From Acanthornis magna (Eukaryota > Chordata > Aves > Passeriformes > Acanthizidae), in assembly GCA_036785705.1 (NCBI GenBank), contig JAWUZG010000056.1, forward strand, positions 1,737,001 through 1,801,000: a stretch of DNA of 64,000 nt, given 5' to 3'. Numbering within the stretch: the stretch's first letter is position 1; every line of letters starts with the position of its first letter. Of this stretch, positions 10,542-25,500 are shown in pieces. The notes under the pieces are model-generated. The model searched no databases, was not told where the DNA came from, and saw only the letters and a program-made list of their open reading frames with translations. The position numbers and the translations under genes are program-made.

Positions 10542-13500
10542 GTAAGATATCTTGGTTTGCATCAGGGGATGGGAGTAATCTACATATGTTTATGATTTGG
10601 GTTTTTGTTTGGTTTGGGCAGTGGGGTTTTTTCTAATAACATTGAGAACTTCTTTTGTAACCTGCATGTATATAGTCTACTGTTCCTTCCAGTAGCTGCA
10701 ATAATATTCTAAGGCTGGGTTGTTGAACATGCTCATTAAATTCCCTCTCTGTATAGAGGGAGAAGAGTCACATCCTTAACATCTGAGCTAGGAAGCAGGA
10801 TAAGGATTGTGACTCTCTTGACAAAAGTGTAGCACCTTCTCTCCCTGATGCCTTTGCTGACAATAGAGCAGAAAGGAAAAAAAAGATCTTGTCTAAATTC
10901 ACTTCTCCTAAGGATAAGTCATAGAAATATGCTTCCTGTATTTCCAGATTAGGTGTCGTTATGCTTGCATCCACTTCTGGAAAGCAGTTTCTTACCTGAA
11001 CATAAGTAAGTGTGCATTTTATGTCAGGGGTAACTTGGTACTTCTTTATTTACTTAACATTGCATCAGCTGCTTTTAAATAGGTTAAAAACAAATCCCAG
11101 TTTTTAGTCATGTTTCAGCACACTGAAAATCTCAGTGAAATGGATTGCAGGAAGCTCTCTGCACAGTGGGCACCTTGAACAAGTTTCTGAAAATACAGTG
11201 AGGCAAAGCATTGTGTAGAAGTGCCAAAGGAGGCAGCTGACTCCTTAAGAGAGGCAGCCGGGGCTGGTTGCATTGCTCTGTTCTATTTTATGAAGTGACA
11301 AACATTGAATTAACAGCACAGGAAATCACGATTTAGTTTATCTTGTGATAACCAAGGGACAGATACAGACCCTAAAGGGACTGGGTAATTTAATAACATT
11401 TAACCTTTTTGATCTTTGATTAAAACCATCAAAGTAGAAACTATTATTTTAGTTACTAATTTTATTTCAAGTTACTACTAGCATGGACTTGTCACAGGTG
11501 TAAATAGTGAGCCACAGAGTGAGGGCAGGTGTGTATTCTAAAATGCTTTGAACCATTATCCTATGCTGAAAATAAGGCATAAATTAAATGCTTTCGTAAA
11601 TACCTAGCTCTTTCTTTGTCATTGTAGGAAATGTGACAATGGACCTTCTTTAATTTCCACTTTGTCACACTTCTCACCAGCAGTCTGTAATGTATTAATC
11701 TAAGTTAATGGCCTTAGCAGTCCAGGATCCAAAAAAGCTTTTTCACATCCCTGCTGGATTGGCGAGAGGGAAATCAAAGATCTGTAAAGCACCAGTGTCT
11801 GTCTTCCTACTAACAATAAAAGTGAACACAGAACAGAGCACAACTGCAGTGAAACAAAACAAAATCCAAATGTAATTAATGTTATCTTCTTGACATAAAC
11901 TGGCAAATGCAAGAGCTGAAATGTCATCCCTAATTCAGTGCTCTTCATGTAGAAATTGCCTCTCTCTAATGGCTTTTGCAGCCCCTGCCTTTCATAATGC
12001 TGGTAATTGATCTCGAGGCCTGGCAGGAGTTGGGCCCAGTAGATTGAGTCGCCTTTGGGATTTCTCTGTTACAGGCAGACTTGTAGTTCATTAGTGCAGA
12101 GACAGATAATTTTTGACTAGTAATAGCACCTGTTCTATTTGGTAAATACCATAAAATAACAAGTTTCAGGACAATAACTAACTGCAGTATTTGTCAGGAA
12201 GGAACTTTAGCCTTATGCTGTAAAGAATCAGAAAAAGAGGTAATTTTGATGGTGATTTGCCTCGGATCCATTGGTTTTCCATACCTCTTGGGGCTTTTAA
12301 ACAAAAAGGTCCTGGGCTGACACAGAGAGCTCTTGCCTCTCCACTGCATCCTGTGGGAGAAGGCACTTTGTATAATACAAGTGGAACTGTTTGCCATCTT
12401 ACCTGCCTTTTTCTCATCTGTGGAATTTCTTCAGAACGGAAAGGGAAGAATGAGGCAATGTTTCCATAATTTTTTTAATGCAGGCTTTTATGTCTTGAGC
12501 CAGCAGCTGAGTTACCAGGGCCTCTAAACCTGGGCCAAAGTAAAACTGTGTGCCACAGTCCACTTTGCAACAGTCTGCCGTGAACATGTGTACCCCAGTG
12601 TACATGAGAGGATCTACACATAAATTCCTTTTGTAAATGGATCATTGGTTCATCTTTTTTTTTTTTTTTTTTTTTTTTTTTTCCCCTAAAGCAGTTTCTT
12701 GTGAATTTGTACGTCTATGAGTTAGTACTGTGCTCCTTACAATAATACTCTAGGGTCCTCTCTGATCATAATATCAGCATGCAGAAGCAAAAGAGTCAAT
12801 CCTTTTTGTAAAATATGTCTTAGTTGTTTGCATCTTTTTTTACTTTCTCACAGTTCCTGTTGGAAAACTGCTCAAAACCTCACTCACCTCATGGTTAGAT
12901 TTAAAATTTCTTTATTCAAATATATTTCTGGACATTGTATTATCTGGTTGTAACTTCTACCATTTCTGTCTTTAGCATGAATTGCTTTGAACTTATAGCA
13001 CCTAAATACTGTTTCAGGAGGAAAATTTTTATTTTTATTTTTTAAATTCGTTATGGTTTACATGCTCATTCCATAGAAGACACTATGAGATGGAAAAGTG
13101 AAAAGTTCATGTGCTTAAAGTATGGTAAAACCTCTGCTAGTAGCTTTGACTTTAGAGAGAGAAGACTAAGCTGCAGAAAAATCACCTGCTTAAAGAGCTA
13201 GCATACATAAATCTCAGATCATGAGTATGATATTAATGAAATAAAATAAATAAGTTTGATTTATCTAAAACTTCCTGAAAAGCCTATGTATGCACAGTTT
13301 TTTGCGTGTAAATTGGCAATATTGAAGAACCACTTTTTAGCAGAACTTTTACATTTAAATTAAAGAATTGTAAATCTGGTCACCCAAAGGATGACCGCAG
13401 TGTTTTAATGGACAAGTTTTTAAAATGTTCTTCATTAAGACTGGTGATGGGTAGCCAGTTGAAACTGTTTGTAAAAGAGACCTGTAATAGTACTTTAAAA

Positions 13501-16500
13501 TACCAAACCTTTCAGGTTTTGGTTTTTTTAAAATCAAAGTAGGTAGAGGCAAATTAAAGAGAGGAGATTTGCAGCTTTCCACGTTGTCATATCACCTGCT
13601 GTTAAGATCATATCACCTGTTATTATAATAGTGTTCTAGTTGGCAGCTCTTTACATTTTCATAAGATTAGTGAAGAGTTTTGCAAATTAGGCTTTTGCTA
13701 GTGCTGGTTTCCTCACAGAGATTCACCTCATTTAAAATGCTGGCCTTGTAAGGAAAGGAATTATACCAACCATTTATGGTTTTTATACCCTTAGAGTTCT
13801 GGTTGTGGTTTTTGGGGAGATTTTTGGTTGGTTGTTGAGGGGGTTTTTATACATAAAATGCAAAATCTAACCAAGGTCTGTCTAGGGAAAAGTTAAGTAT
13901 CGGTAGGCCAGAAAGATGGATTTCATTGCAATAAAAGTATATTTTAAAATTAAGGTTTTAAAAGTTGCCTACAGATTTTGGAGGTCAAGTCTCATATGGA
14001 GAAAATGAATTGAAATTTTAGGGAGTTTTGGATAATGCTGTGTACAGATGCTTGAAGCAATGGAAAATACAAGTATGCAGTAAAGCAACATCAGAACCAT
14101 ATGTTCATCTCGATGCAGGGCATTTTCAACTGAAAAACATTTGTATTGAGTAGGAAATGCAGAGGAGCTGTGCTTGGGCTCTGGACAAACTCCTGTACTG
14201 TTCAGTCAATCTCATTCCCTTTTCTAGGATTACTCAAATAAGGGATTTGCATTTGGTACAAATTTGGTTCTTACTTGGTTTTTTTCTTTTTTTTTTCCTC
14301 TTCTAGAACCTAGAGATTATAGGGCATATTACTGATTTTATTGCATACCATTTGTATTTGTTCACTGGTGGTATTGTTTACATTATTTAATGCAGTCTCA
14401 AAACAAACTTATGTTTACCCTGGCATTCTTATAGACAGTATCACAATACAATATAGTACTGTGAAATAATGACTTGCTTCTTTTATACAAGAATTTCTCT
14501 GTTACAGAGCTCACATTTTTCCTTTTATCAAAATTGAAGTAAAAATGTGATTCAACTATATTTCATGAGAATTACCCAAAACCAGATGAAACAATTTATG
14601 TTATGATCTGTCAAGAAACACAACTTGTAAAGTAAAGCAGGTTCATCAAGCTATGTTTTAAAAAGCCATGCTCAACTTCATCCAGGGTCTTCGAAAATTA
14701 ACCCTTTGCAAGAATACAGAAAGTGCATTCACAGGTTCTCCAGGATCTTCTGTAAAAAGAATTTTCCATTTGATACAGTATTGCTGTTATTGTGCAAATA
14801 AAAGCAGCATAATAAGGGAGCAAGTTTTTTGTGAAATTATCCTTTGGTCTGGTTCTGGTTTCATGTTACCATTTGGTGCATATATGGATTGAGCAAAATT
14901 GCTTTTATTGGCAGTTTGCTTATTCTCAGTCCTTGCTAATGTCTGACTTGCTTTTACTCTGCTGTTGCAGTGTGAATATATAAACTGGTTCTTACAGATG
15001 CAGATTTTTTCTGTCTGAATCTCAGTGGGTGTTTTTGTTGGTTTGGGTATAGTTGTAAAGTGTATATGATGAAAGTAAAATTAACATTTTGGTAAAATTT
15101 TCATTGGTGTTCTGATGCAAACATCATTTTTAATTGACTCTGTTAACTCTTTATATACTCACAATGATGAAAATACATACATATCTTGCTGACTCAGCCT
15201 TGCACAACTCTATGCCAGTCTTAGTAGTATGGAATGTTAAACAAAAGTATTGCCTTTGTAAAACATTACCAGAATAGAGTTAATAATGGATCTTACATGA
15301 AAGTTCCTTTGCTTCAGTCTGGTACCAGCTTCTTGGTTGCTTCACAGGATGATGTTTTAATGGTGTTTTGATTAAATGCTCCTACACACATTTTGTACTT
15401 TGGCACAGTACGAAACATCATTTATGATTTTAAAAGTGAAACCTCTGAAATAATTTGCTTGAAATATTTCCTTTTAAAGGGCTGCAGCATCCAGTAGTTA
15501 GCATTTTTAAGAGCTGCTCTGAGATAGCTATATGGTTTACATTATCTGAATTATCTGTAGTTGCTCACTTGTTTGAGACTATTTTTTTTTAATTTGCAGT
15601 AATTTTGTAAGACTGATCTATATTATTTTCCTCTCTGTAAAAGTTCTCAATGAAGCTGTTGCAGCATCAGAATAAACCTGACCTTATGAAACTATGCATA
15701 TAAAAAGCAGAATATATATGTATTGTCTTTGAGGAGAAATATGCATTTAATGGCTTTAAGAAATGCTGTTTCACAGCAGCTCTGCATATTTGAGTATTTC
15801 TCTTCTTTCATTCTGTTGTCCATTTCTCCAGTTTTTGATCTGGAGAGAAGTGTTTTGCATATCTCCATGAAATCAGCTTTATTTCAGAGCTGTGCTTTAT
15901 GCACAATACTTGTTTCTGGAAGTGGTGATTGGTAACCTCCCATTCACTGGACTCTGCTGCCATTCACAAGCTGTGTGCTGCCCTCGGGAATTGGCAATCC
16001 ATCCCCCAGAACAGCTGACACGTGGGCTGATGGTACAGCCACGCCTCCTGGTGAGCTGTGTATGGACACTCCACAGACAGTTAAGTAGCAGCATTGTCAG
16101 AGCAGTTCTCTCTCCTTATTTTTTGTTCAAATCATTGTAGAACTCAGTACAAGGCAGAACTAACCTAGGAGTTTGCAGTGAAGTCCTACAGACTAGCAGA
16201 AAAGGTGATGGACCACCTTATTTCAGTCTGTTCTGTCCTAAATCTGCATTCATCTGACATAGGAAATAAAAGAATAAAACTAACAGTGTGTGTGTTCTGC
16301 TCTTGTATAAAAAGAAGTTTTAAGAGCAGAGACTGTTGACTGTGCTTTACAAGCAATGCTGAGTGACTTGCAGAAAGTCCCGATACCAGTCATGAGCCAA
16401 GCTACTCATGGAACCTAAATACATCAGCTGTCTGCCTCTTCTCTGTGCAAAGTACTTTAAGAAGCAATTAAGCCATCTAAATGCTAAATTTGAGAATCGA

Positions 16501-19500
16501 GTCCCGTTATCCAAGGTCATGATCTCATGGAAATCAATGGGAAATTTATTTTCTATTTGCTTGATTTTATTGGCTTTGCTCTATGATGTTGAGTGGATAA
16601 TTGCAGATTTGTTTTAGTGGTATCTTACCTCCAAAAAACATCAGTGATCCCGTGTTGGACTTCTAATTAAGTTGATTATTAGGGACAAAAGGATAGGCTG
16701 AGGGGGATAGTTGATCTTGGAAAAGGAGTATGTATGTTCTTGGGAGCTGGAATAGGTGACCTGTCAAGGCAAAGCCTCTGTTCTAAAGAAGCTAAAACCC
16801 CCAAGGGCCAGCTCTTAGCAGAAGTCTTTCAGACCGCTGTATAGCACTAGAAATAAAGGCAATGATGCTCAGGATCAGTTCTTGCCAGAAATGTTGAACT
16901 GATAAGAATTATGAAAACTGTGGTAATGTTTATTTGTTCGGTATTTAGTTTGTGCTTTTCATGTAGGACTCCCAATGACTTTAGTGTCCCAACAGAACAG
17001 AGAGGTTGCTTTTTGTGTTCGCAGTTAACTCAAATACAGTCCACAAAATAGCAGAGGCACTCCATGATACCTCTGGCTTGAATAAAAATCAAAGTTATCG
17101 TGTGCATAAATGACAAACGCTTTCCAGAGCCCACTTCATCTTTCCTTATGAGAGAGTGAATTTAACATGTTAATTTACTATTTATTGTCCTTCATTGTGT
17201 ATTTTCTGTATGAATGAAGCCAGAAGAAAATTGGATGATTCACCTCCGTGTTTCTTTGGCCAAAATCTTTAATTAAATTGGAATTAAATTGCTGAAGTTC
17301 CAGCAACTATAAAATGTAATTATGTTATTTAGACCTTTTTTCCATCATGATTTTAATCCAGCTTCGTGCTGTGCTTTCAAAAAAAGGAGAAAAAGGTCAG
17401 TCCTGCACCCCTTTCCTGGCATCAACAGATACTTGTTTTACCTTCATCTCTTGTACCAGCACTGCCAACACTTTATTATTCTAAGCCACTGAAAGGAAAT
17501 AATCCAAGCTGGAAATGCATCCATTATTGCTAGGTTCATTTACAAACACATTAGTTCCTTCCTTTGGTTCCTTCCTTCAGATTTCTCTGAAGCAATTATT
17601 CTACTTCTCGAGGTGAAGTCTGCATGAAGGAAAAAGCAGAAATAAGAAGGTGGGAGAAGCAAGAGGAATGGCTGGACTTCCCTGTCAGCAGTCACTTGGA
17701 GCTCTAGTTTTGCATTTGCCATTTGACACCAGAAAGGCTTTTTAATGGTAAATCATTTAATAAGGGACATCATCTGGCTGGACCAGAAGTAAAGGTCAGG
17801 TCATAATGAGTTTGTGGTGCTTTAACCCTGAGTAGCTTTAAGTTCTCTCATGAGAGTGAGACCACCCGTAAATTTTTTTTACACCACTCATCCCTGACAA
17901 ATCTGTGCAATTGACAGGCCTAATTGGAATACTGCTGTCAGTAACAGTGGTCAGGCAGATAGTTGCAACTACTTGTGCTATAAAGGTTTTCAACATTAGT
18001 AAGGTTTAGATTACATTAGTAAAAATTTTGTTGATTAAAAAACAGGCACGCAGGAGCATTGTCAATGTCATGAAGCACCTCAGCTTGGAATAATATATAA
18101 AAAAATGTGTGAACTGTCAGCAAAAATGGTTTATTATCTGACCTCCTAATTTGTCTTCCAATAGCATTTTTGCAGGACTTCTGCAAGGTAAAGGCTAACT
18201 TTTCTTTTTAATCTTTGTCTCCATTTGTATATCACTTCGCTGTCACCTTTCTAGTTAAGTGGCTGCTGTTTTCCCCAGCCTGTCTAATTACAGATGATTG
18301 CTGCTGAAGGCATTACAATTATTTGTGAGACTACACCTGACCTTTCTTAGTAAATGAACCATCCTTAAGTGACAGTTTGTCAGTTTGATTGTGTGGAATT
18401 AAGGCAGACTTGACCAGCTGGCTCCCATATCACTTTGTGCAGCCCCAGACAATTGACATCAGCTCCCAAGGTGCTTCCTCCTGGGCCTTGTAACTGCACA
18501 ATCCACTGAAGGAAGCGCTGCTGCTCCTGCCACTTTGTATGGAGGAGAGCAAGCCAGCTCAATAATTGATACCCTGCGGGGCTGATCGCATTCCTGGACA
18601 CCCGAGATAGATAGGCTGCTTGGCTGCTTCAGCCAGCTGGGATCCTTCACTCCTCTCCTTCTTGGAAGAATGAGTCTCATCTTGGGAAAGAAAGACTTTT
18701 TCACTGATTGACTGAAGAGCAGGACCGGGGGAGTCAAATTAGTTGTACATACTCTTTAGGCATGAGTTACCAAGTCTGATAGTGTTATCTTGTCACTAGC
18801 TGATTCTCAAAGATGATATCTTCTAACTATCTTTACATTAAAGGAGAAAAACTACAAAAAGCTGAATTGTTAGGCAAATGCCTGGCCTCATCACATAGGC
18901 CTGTGAGAGAGGTGGATAATCAGGAAGAATTTTCTGTGTTCGTGGTTGTTCCCTGTAAATAAACCCTCATGAACTGGCTCTAAGATCAAGTTGCATATTC
19001 TCTGAATTGATGAACGATGTTCTCAACTGATTATCAAATATTTCATTGCCACTGGTGTTCCTAGTCATGGATGCAGGGCAGAATTTCCATTAAATACATA
19101 CTAGGTAAAATAGTGGAGATCAGGGGATTATTTTTTATTGGGGTGGGACTGATTATTATGTTTCCTCATGGAGCCTGAAATTATAACTTTTTTTTGTGAC
19201 TGACATAGAAATGCATGAAATGCAAACTCTTCCACTGCTCATGTTCTGGTTCTTTGGTGAAGTGTTTGAATTCTAATACAACACAGGCATTCATGAACTG
19301 AATTAAACCAATGCAAATTCAGTCACATCACAGAGCCATTTAGAATGCAAGTGAATGCTTGTATGCTCTTCTCTCATGTTCAGAAAGCTCTACTTTGCAT
19401 TTTAGTAAGTTATTTCTAGTTCTGTGACAGCACAGGGAGAGCTGAATAGTTTGCTGCTGCTCAGAGCAGGGGCTCTGCATTTATCCATGCTCCTAAAATA

Positions 19501-22500
19501 GAGAAGTTTGCAGCCTTCACCAAAGTGACCAAAGTGCAAACTGATTGTTAGCAAAAAGAGTTAATAACTAATAAATAACCATGTAATTTTATTATTATAC
19601 CAGTTGTTTCCAGTAGGGGGATACTTCAAGTTAGAAGACAATTTTTGTCATCTATTTGTTGTTTATAGTTTTCCATATTAATTTATTGAATACTTTTGGC
19701 ATATACCTTATTTTTTGGATTTAATTTTGTTTCTGGTCTGGTCATTCCTCATTGGAGAAGTATCTCAGCAATGTGCCTATTTTTTCCTCCTGAACTATCA
19801 CATTACCAGTATCTTTCTTTTTACTGGTAGGCCTGTCCTTGGAATATTTCTGTTATTTTATGGTGTATATTGCTTTCTGAGTCAAAAGTAGATGGCACCC
19901 TAACGGCATTGTTAATGTTTCTCTGTCAGATCTGAGTTTCCTTCCAAAAAGTTGAAAAATAATTCTTTGCAGTTGTTTTCAATATTTCTGTAGTACAATG
20001 ACACATTTTGTTTTTTTAACAGGATTGCACGTTCTTCACTCGGAAGGAAATCCTTCGGTAAGTAAATTGTTTCAAATTTCTCCTTTGTGATCCATGTGGG
20101 AGGGGCTAAATCTTTTTATCTGATTTGTGAGAAAACTAGATAAAGCCAGTTATTCTGCAGGAATGAATGAGAATAGGATTGGACTCAAGATACACTTATA
20201 ATGTGTAATTGTCATGAGGAGGCTGATGGTGATTAGCTTAAGGTGAATGTCATAGATGTTTTTAGGGTTGAGCCAGTGACTTGTATAAAAGAGATTTGCT
20301 GCTTTTCTGCTCAGTGATACCAATGAGGGCATGTCCTGCAGTCAGTGTAGAATCCAGAGGTGTTTCTACACGTCTGAGGTGAAGTTTCACTGAGCAGGAA
20401 TAAAATGAGTTCTGACCCTCTGGTTTATTAGCACCCACAGATTTAGCATCTCCCTGTCTCAGTGAAGGGGCAGCTAATTACTGCTGGGTACTTATTTCTG
20501 CACTGCAGGATGCTCATGGGGTGATGGAGGGAGTGCAGGTTCAGTTCTCTTTAGGCTGAACTGAATTTCTCATGCAGCTGCCAAGTTCAGTGAGATGATC
20601 CAGCAAGGAGTAACCTTACAAAAAGAAAAAAAAAAAGCAACCCCTGTCTGGCTCAGTATCCATTTGCATGACTGTTAGTGAGGAAGAGGTGCTGCTGTGT
20701 AGGTGGGGATGAAGGGATTAATATGGCAGCTTCAATTTAGATTGATGTAAACTGATGTAAACCAGCGTGAGATTGCAATTAGGTGAAATGGGCTAAGTGT
20801 TTTTATCTGTCCCTACAGGGAAAGTAGCCCATCAAAACCCCAAACCACAGTAAATCTATTTTCTGCTGGTTTAATAAGCTGAATCAGCTCTCTGAGGATC
20901 AGATGAGTGCCAAAGCTGGCATAAGAACCAGAGCGAGCAAATGCAACTGAAAGTGAGAAAAAGAGAGGAGAACAAGACTCGGCATTTCCCTACCAGTAAG
21001 GTGTTAGATTGACTTAGACAGTGACTTTAGCGTGCAAGGCTTTGGTGTCAGCATCAAAGTCAACATAAATGCAGGGTGTGGTCACAGGGGTTGAGGACAC
21101 ATTCTTTTGATTAATAATCTGAGTGTGTATAATTGGCAAATTACTAGAAAATAGTAGAACTTATGAATTTAAAGTAAGGAAGAAATTAACACAAAATGCT
21201 GGAAATGGCTCTAGGAAAAAATGTAAAGTAAGACTGTAGCAGAAGCAAATGTGCTTAGTGAAAGAGAAAAATAGAAACCATAGCTTACTGTTGGTCTTTG
21301 ATAGCTGTTTAGTATCAGAAAACCTAAACAAACTCCTAAGTCTTTATTAAAGATGGTTAATTTTGGGAAGTGCTGATCACAGCTAAGAACATTCACTCAT
21401 GGGCCCATGACAAGATCACGTTAAAGAATGTTGGGTATTGTAGACATATTTGCTATCACTGAGTCGAAACATTATCTAAAATACCCATAGGACAGCTGAG
21501 AAAGTTTTAGAGCTGTCAGTGATTGCTTTGGTGGTGTTAGGGCTTTGAAAACATGCCCCAGTTTTCTTAAGGAGGATGTGAAAATGAGACCAATCTATGT
21601 AGCTTCAGAACATAACTTTGCTGCATGGAAAAATGCCAGAACACACTGGTAGACAGTCTGTAAGTGCCTAGAACTTAATGCATGCTCAGAGGCAGCCACT
21701 GTGGTTTTGTTAAAAGCAAATCTTCCTGTGAGTGTCTGCCTTTGTAAGTCAGCGAAAAGAAGCAGCTGCAACATATCTTTATTTTGGTAAAGGCTTTTAC
21801 GTGTTCCAGTTTGTATTAGTCCTTTTCTGCTTGTGTAAGTGCATGACTTCTTGGTCAAGGTACTCCTGAACATAGAAAATTGGTGAGAATGGTAAACAAC
21901 ATTGAGGTGAAGAGAGTTGCAGATGCTATGAAGATCAAAATTAGCTTTTTCAACAATACTTAGTGTGTTAGAGAAATTACTAGAGTCAAAGCCAGCAAAA
22001 GGAAATTCACCTATATCCTAAGAACTGAGAAAAATTTGCAAGTGCAGAATGCAATGTATCCAAAAAAAAACCAGGGCCATAGGGTTAATGGTCTAAGCAA
22101 AGTGAGCATAATTTTAACGATACTGCCCTCACAATGCTCTTGCAAAAAAGGGAAATGAATTTTTACAATGCATTAGCCTCAGCAGTGTTTATAAAATATG
22201 AGAATTCCAGTCAGCAGTGTTGGGATCTCAGTAGGAATAGACAGTCCAGTTTTGGACATCACCATTCAGAAAGATTTGTTATACTGGAAAATGCCATGTA
22301 GAGAGGAAGAGGAATAACAGGAAAAGAATGACATGTGAAGAAAAGTTGGAAAACCACTTTAGGAATAACAATGACTCTGTTTGTATAACGTGCCTCTCTT
22401 GTAACTGTAAATGGGAACAAATGGCTGAGTTGTCTCTTACAAGGCATTATTTCTCTTACTCAGTTTTGCAAATCTGATTTTCTGGCAGACAAGCTTTTAC

Positions 22501-25500
22501 TCCAGCAATAATGCTTATCTGCTTGCCAGTCCATCTATTTGTGCTTCTTCTGGTACCGTTTGGCAAATATCCAGGCACTCAAACACAGGTGTTCTTGGAT
22601 GTCTGTCCTAGCAAAAAACAAAATCACAAAACTTTTAAATTCAAGTTGTATCACTTGAGACTGACTTAACCTAGTTAGATGATTACCAGGGGAATATGGC
22701 ACTAAATTACCAAGCTGGACACTGTCTGGGAAGTCAGCAAACTTTGAACCTTTCTGTAGAAGAAAATCAGCTTTTCTGTTGCGTTCTCTTCTCTGCCTGT
22801 TTCTTGGCTTGTTTTTGGTGGGTAAAAGGTGAAGTGAGAGGAGCCCTTCTAGCCAACCAGCTGAATGCTGGATTTTAAATCTGAAATCTGCCAGAGAATG
22901 AAACAGTGGTTTCCTTCAAGTGTCTGCAAAGCCTTCCTTATAAGGGAGTAAATGCAGCAAACTTCTCGGGATGCAGCTCCCTGTGGAGCAAGTTGCTACA
23001 CAAATGGAGGGAGGGGTTAGAGCACCACTCCTGTTTTTCTTTTAAAGAGTTGGAAGTTTTGTATGCAGAAAGGGGGAATTGCCCTATTGTCAGCTTTGGG
23101 GAAAAAAATGTCAGCCAAAAGAATAAAGTTGGGAAGAACTCTATACCCTTGGGAATCTTCCTGAGTTTTAGACAGGAAACTACATACAGGAAGAACATGC
23201 ATCCTGAAGCAACTATTGATCTTGTGATTATGTTACTATTCTAGTTGTTAAAAATGTTTCTGTACCCTCTCTGAATGGAAAAAAAAAAGGTTTCTAGGCA
23301 CTTCCTGCATTTCTGTACCATAAACTTTTCCTATATTATATTTTACTCAGATTGTACCTGTTTTGCTAAGGCTTGTGGGAGGACAGCATCCCTGTTGGTG
23401 TTATCTGTATGGAGTCTGGAGTGCTGGTGTACTGTGTCCAGCTCTGGGCTCCCCAGTACAGGAGAAACAAGAAGCTGCTCCAGGGTCTGGCAAAGGCTGC
23501 TGGGATGGGTAAGGGACTGGGGAGCCTTTCATATAAGGAAAGGCTGAGAGAGCTGAGATTTGGAGGGTGCAAAGGAGACAGAGACCCATGCCAGGAAAAG
23601 GGGCAGTAGGTGCAAACAGAAACACAGGAGGTTCTGGCTGAACACAGGGAAGCACTGTGAGGGTGACTGAGCCCTGGAACAGCCTGCCCAGAGAAGGCTG
23701 TGGGATCTCCATCCTTGGAGATATTCTAAAGCCGTTTGGATGTGGTCCTGGGCAGCCTGCTCCAAGTGCCCTCGCTGGGCAGGGGTTGGGCCACATCCTC
23801 TCCAGGAGTTCCTTGCAACCTCAGTAATTCTGTGATTCTTTGCCTTGCTAGCAGAAAAGAGGCCTGTGAGCAGGGGGTTGAGTGGTGCTTTAAGGAAGGA
23901 AAAATACCATAAACTGCTTGTATTTATGCTTACTATGCATCATGTAGTTCAGTGAACAGCAGAGTACATGCATTCAAAATCAAAACCTTTCTAACTATGA
24001 CTAGATTTAGAATAAATACATTATAAATTGTCTGCCAGAAACATTTCTTGCAATTTCTTTTTAATTTTACTGCAGATGATTTGGGAGGATATTTATCTAG
24101 TATTCTCTTGAATTAATTTGTGCTACTTCATTTTGTATTGCAGAGATGAAGAAATACTTTACCTGTTAACTAAAAACTAGCAGAAGACTCACCTATCTAC
24201 TTTTTCTCATTCTATTATGCTGCCTTTTTATAAAACTGATTTCTCTATCCAGTTATTGTATTTTATTGATACAATGACAATAACTTCAGCTGGAAAACAT
24301 AAAAGGGACAAGGCATATCAGTTACAGAATTCCTTCACCTTTCAAGTCTCCCTGCTTGTGTTTCTCACTGTTCTTTGTTCTTTATCTGTTTGTTGAACTG
24401 TGGCAATTTAGTGAGTTGTGGTTTCAGTTTCTATCTGAATTTCCTTGTATCAAGGTTCCTGACGTTTTGGTTTCAGCTTCACCTGGTAGACCCCCTTCTC
24501 TAATAGACTGTTCTAACCTCTTGCAATCCTTGGAAGCAGTAAGTCTCTGAGGAATTGGTGCAGCAGAGATTTATTCCTCAGTTACCATGTGCAATGTTGA
24601 ACATTTGTTGTTGCAAAAACAGTTTGTGTAAGTATGGCATAAATCTGAGACCCTGAAAGTGCATTCTTTATCAGTTGCTGACAGCCCCGAAGTGCCCTCA
24701 TTCCTCAGTTGCTTAGCCCCAGATTAAAGAACCTCCTTCTCTTTGAGCTATAGCAGCTTTTTCTCCCTGCGTGGCAGACTTGTGGATTTTGGTCTGCCTG
24801 GCCCTGCTCCCCAGCTGTCCATTAAAGCACTGCGGGACAAGAGAGCATGTGCAGTTCACTGATTTGCATCACTACAGGGCTACAGCCTCTGTAGCAGGGG
24901 CTGTAAATCAGTTCCCATCAGTGCATTCTGTCTGTGCAATCCCACCTTCAATGTTGTTGCTTCTTTTACTTCCAGCCATCTCAGTCTCCAGGTGCTTGGA
25001 AGGTCTGAGCAATCAGCCCTCTCTGTTTCCAGGGCTTTGGTTGACTTGCCAGTTCTCCTGCTGGTCTCTGTAGTGGTGAATTCTTCTCAGTATATTACAG
25101 AAAGTCCTTCTCCAGCTGTTTTGTTCAGCCCTCGCATCTGGACAGGGGCCTATAACTTTGATAGTGGTGAATAACCAAAAGAGCATCTGAACAGCAGCTG
25201 AGCACTTCTGGTCCTGCTGCTGGCACAGTTTATTCCATCCTGTACAATCCGTGCGTGGTCAGGTCATGGCACAGCTCCTCTGAACCCTTGGTGGGACTGT
25301 CCAGCACCCACTTCCTGGTTTCATTGCTCTGGTTAAGCCATTTGCTATTTCTTTTCTGAACATGCAGAGCAATGCAGAATTTGCTCTTCGAGATGGTCTT
25401 GATTGTCATGTACAAGTCTTTTGAATGCATCCCTTTTATTTAGGAGTAAATAGGATATATATTGCTGAATAAAAATGTTTTCCCCTTACAGCATAAATCA

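Larger units (their letters stand above)
10542..20022 (+). other. CIB2: CIB2 intron 1
   Basis: About 9.5 kb. It contains a 28-base T tract (12655-12682), a candidate conserved regulatory block (about 17120-18740) and a CTCF-like word at 19609-19625. Open frames such as 15723-16140, 16408-16617 and 18459-18737 have no recognisable product. Confidence 0.85.

Noticed and set aside
22906..23244. 112-codon plus-strand open frame
   Set aside because: No recognisable domain, and a minus-strand frame overlaps it; treated as chance.
23401..23796. Open frames on both strands, up to 131 codons
   Set aside because: They lie inside the CR1 fragment and do not correspond to its true reverse-transcriptase frame.
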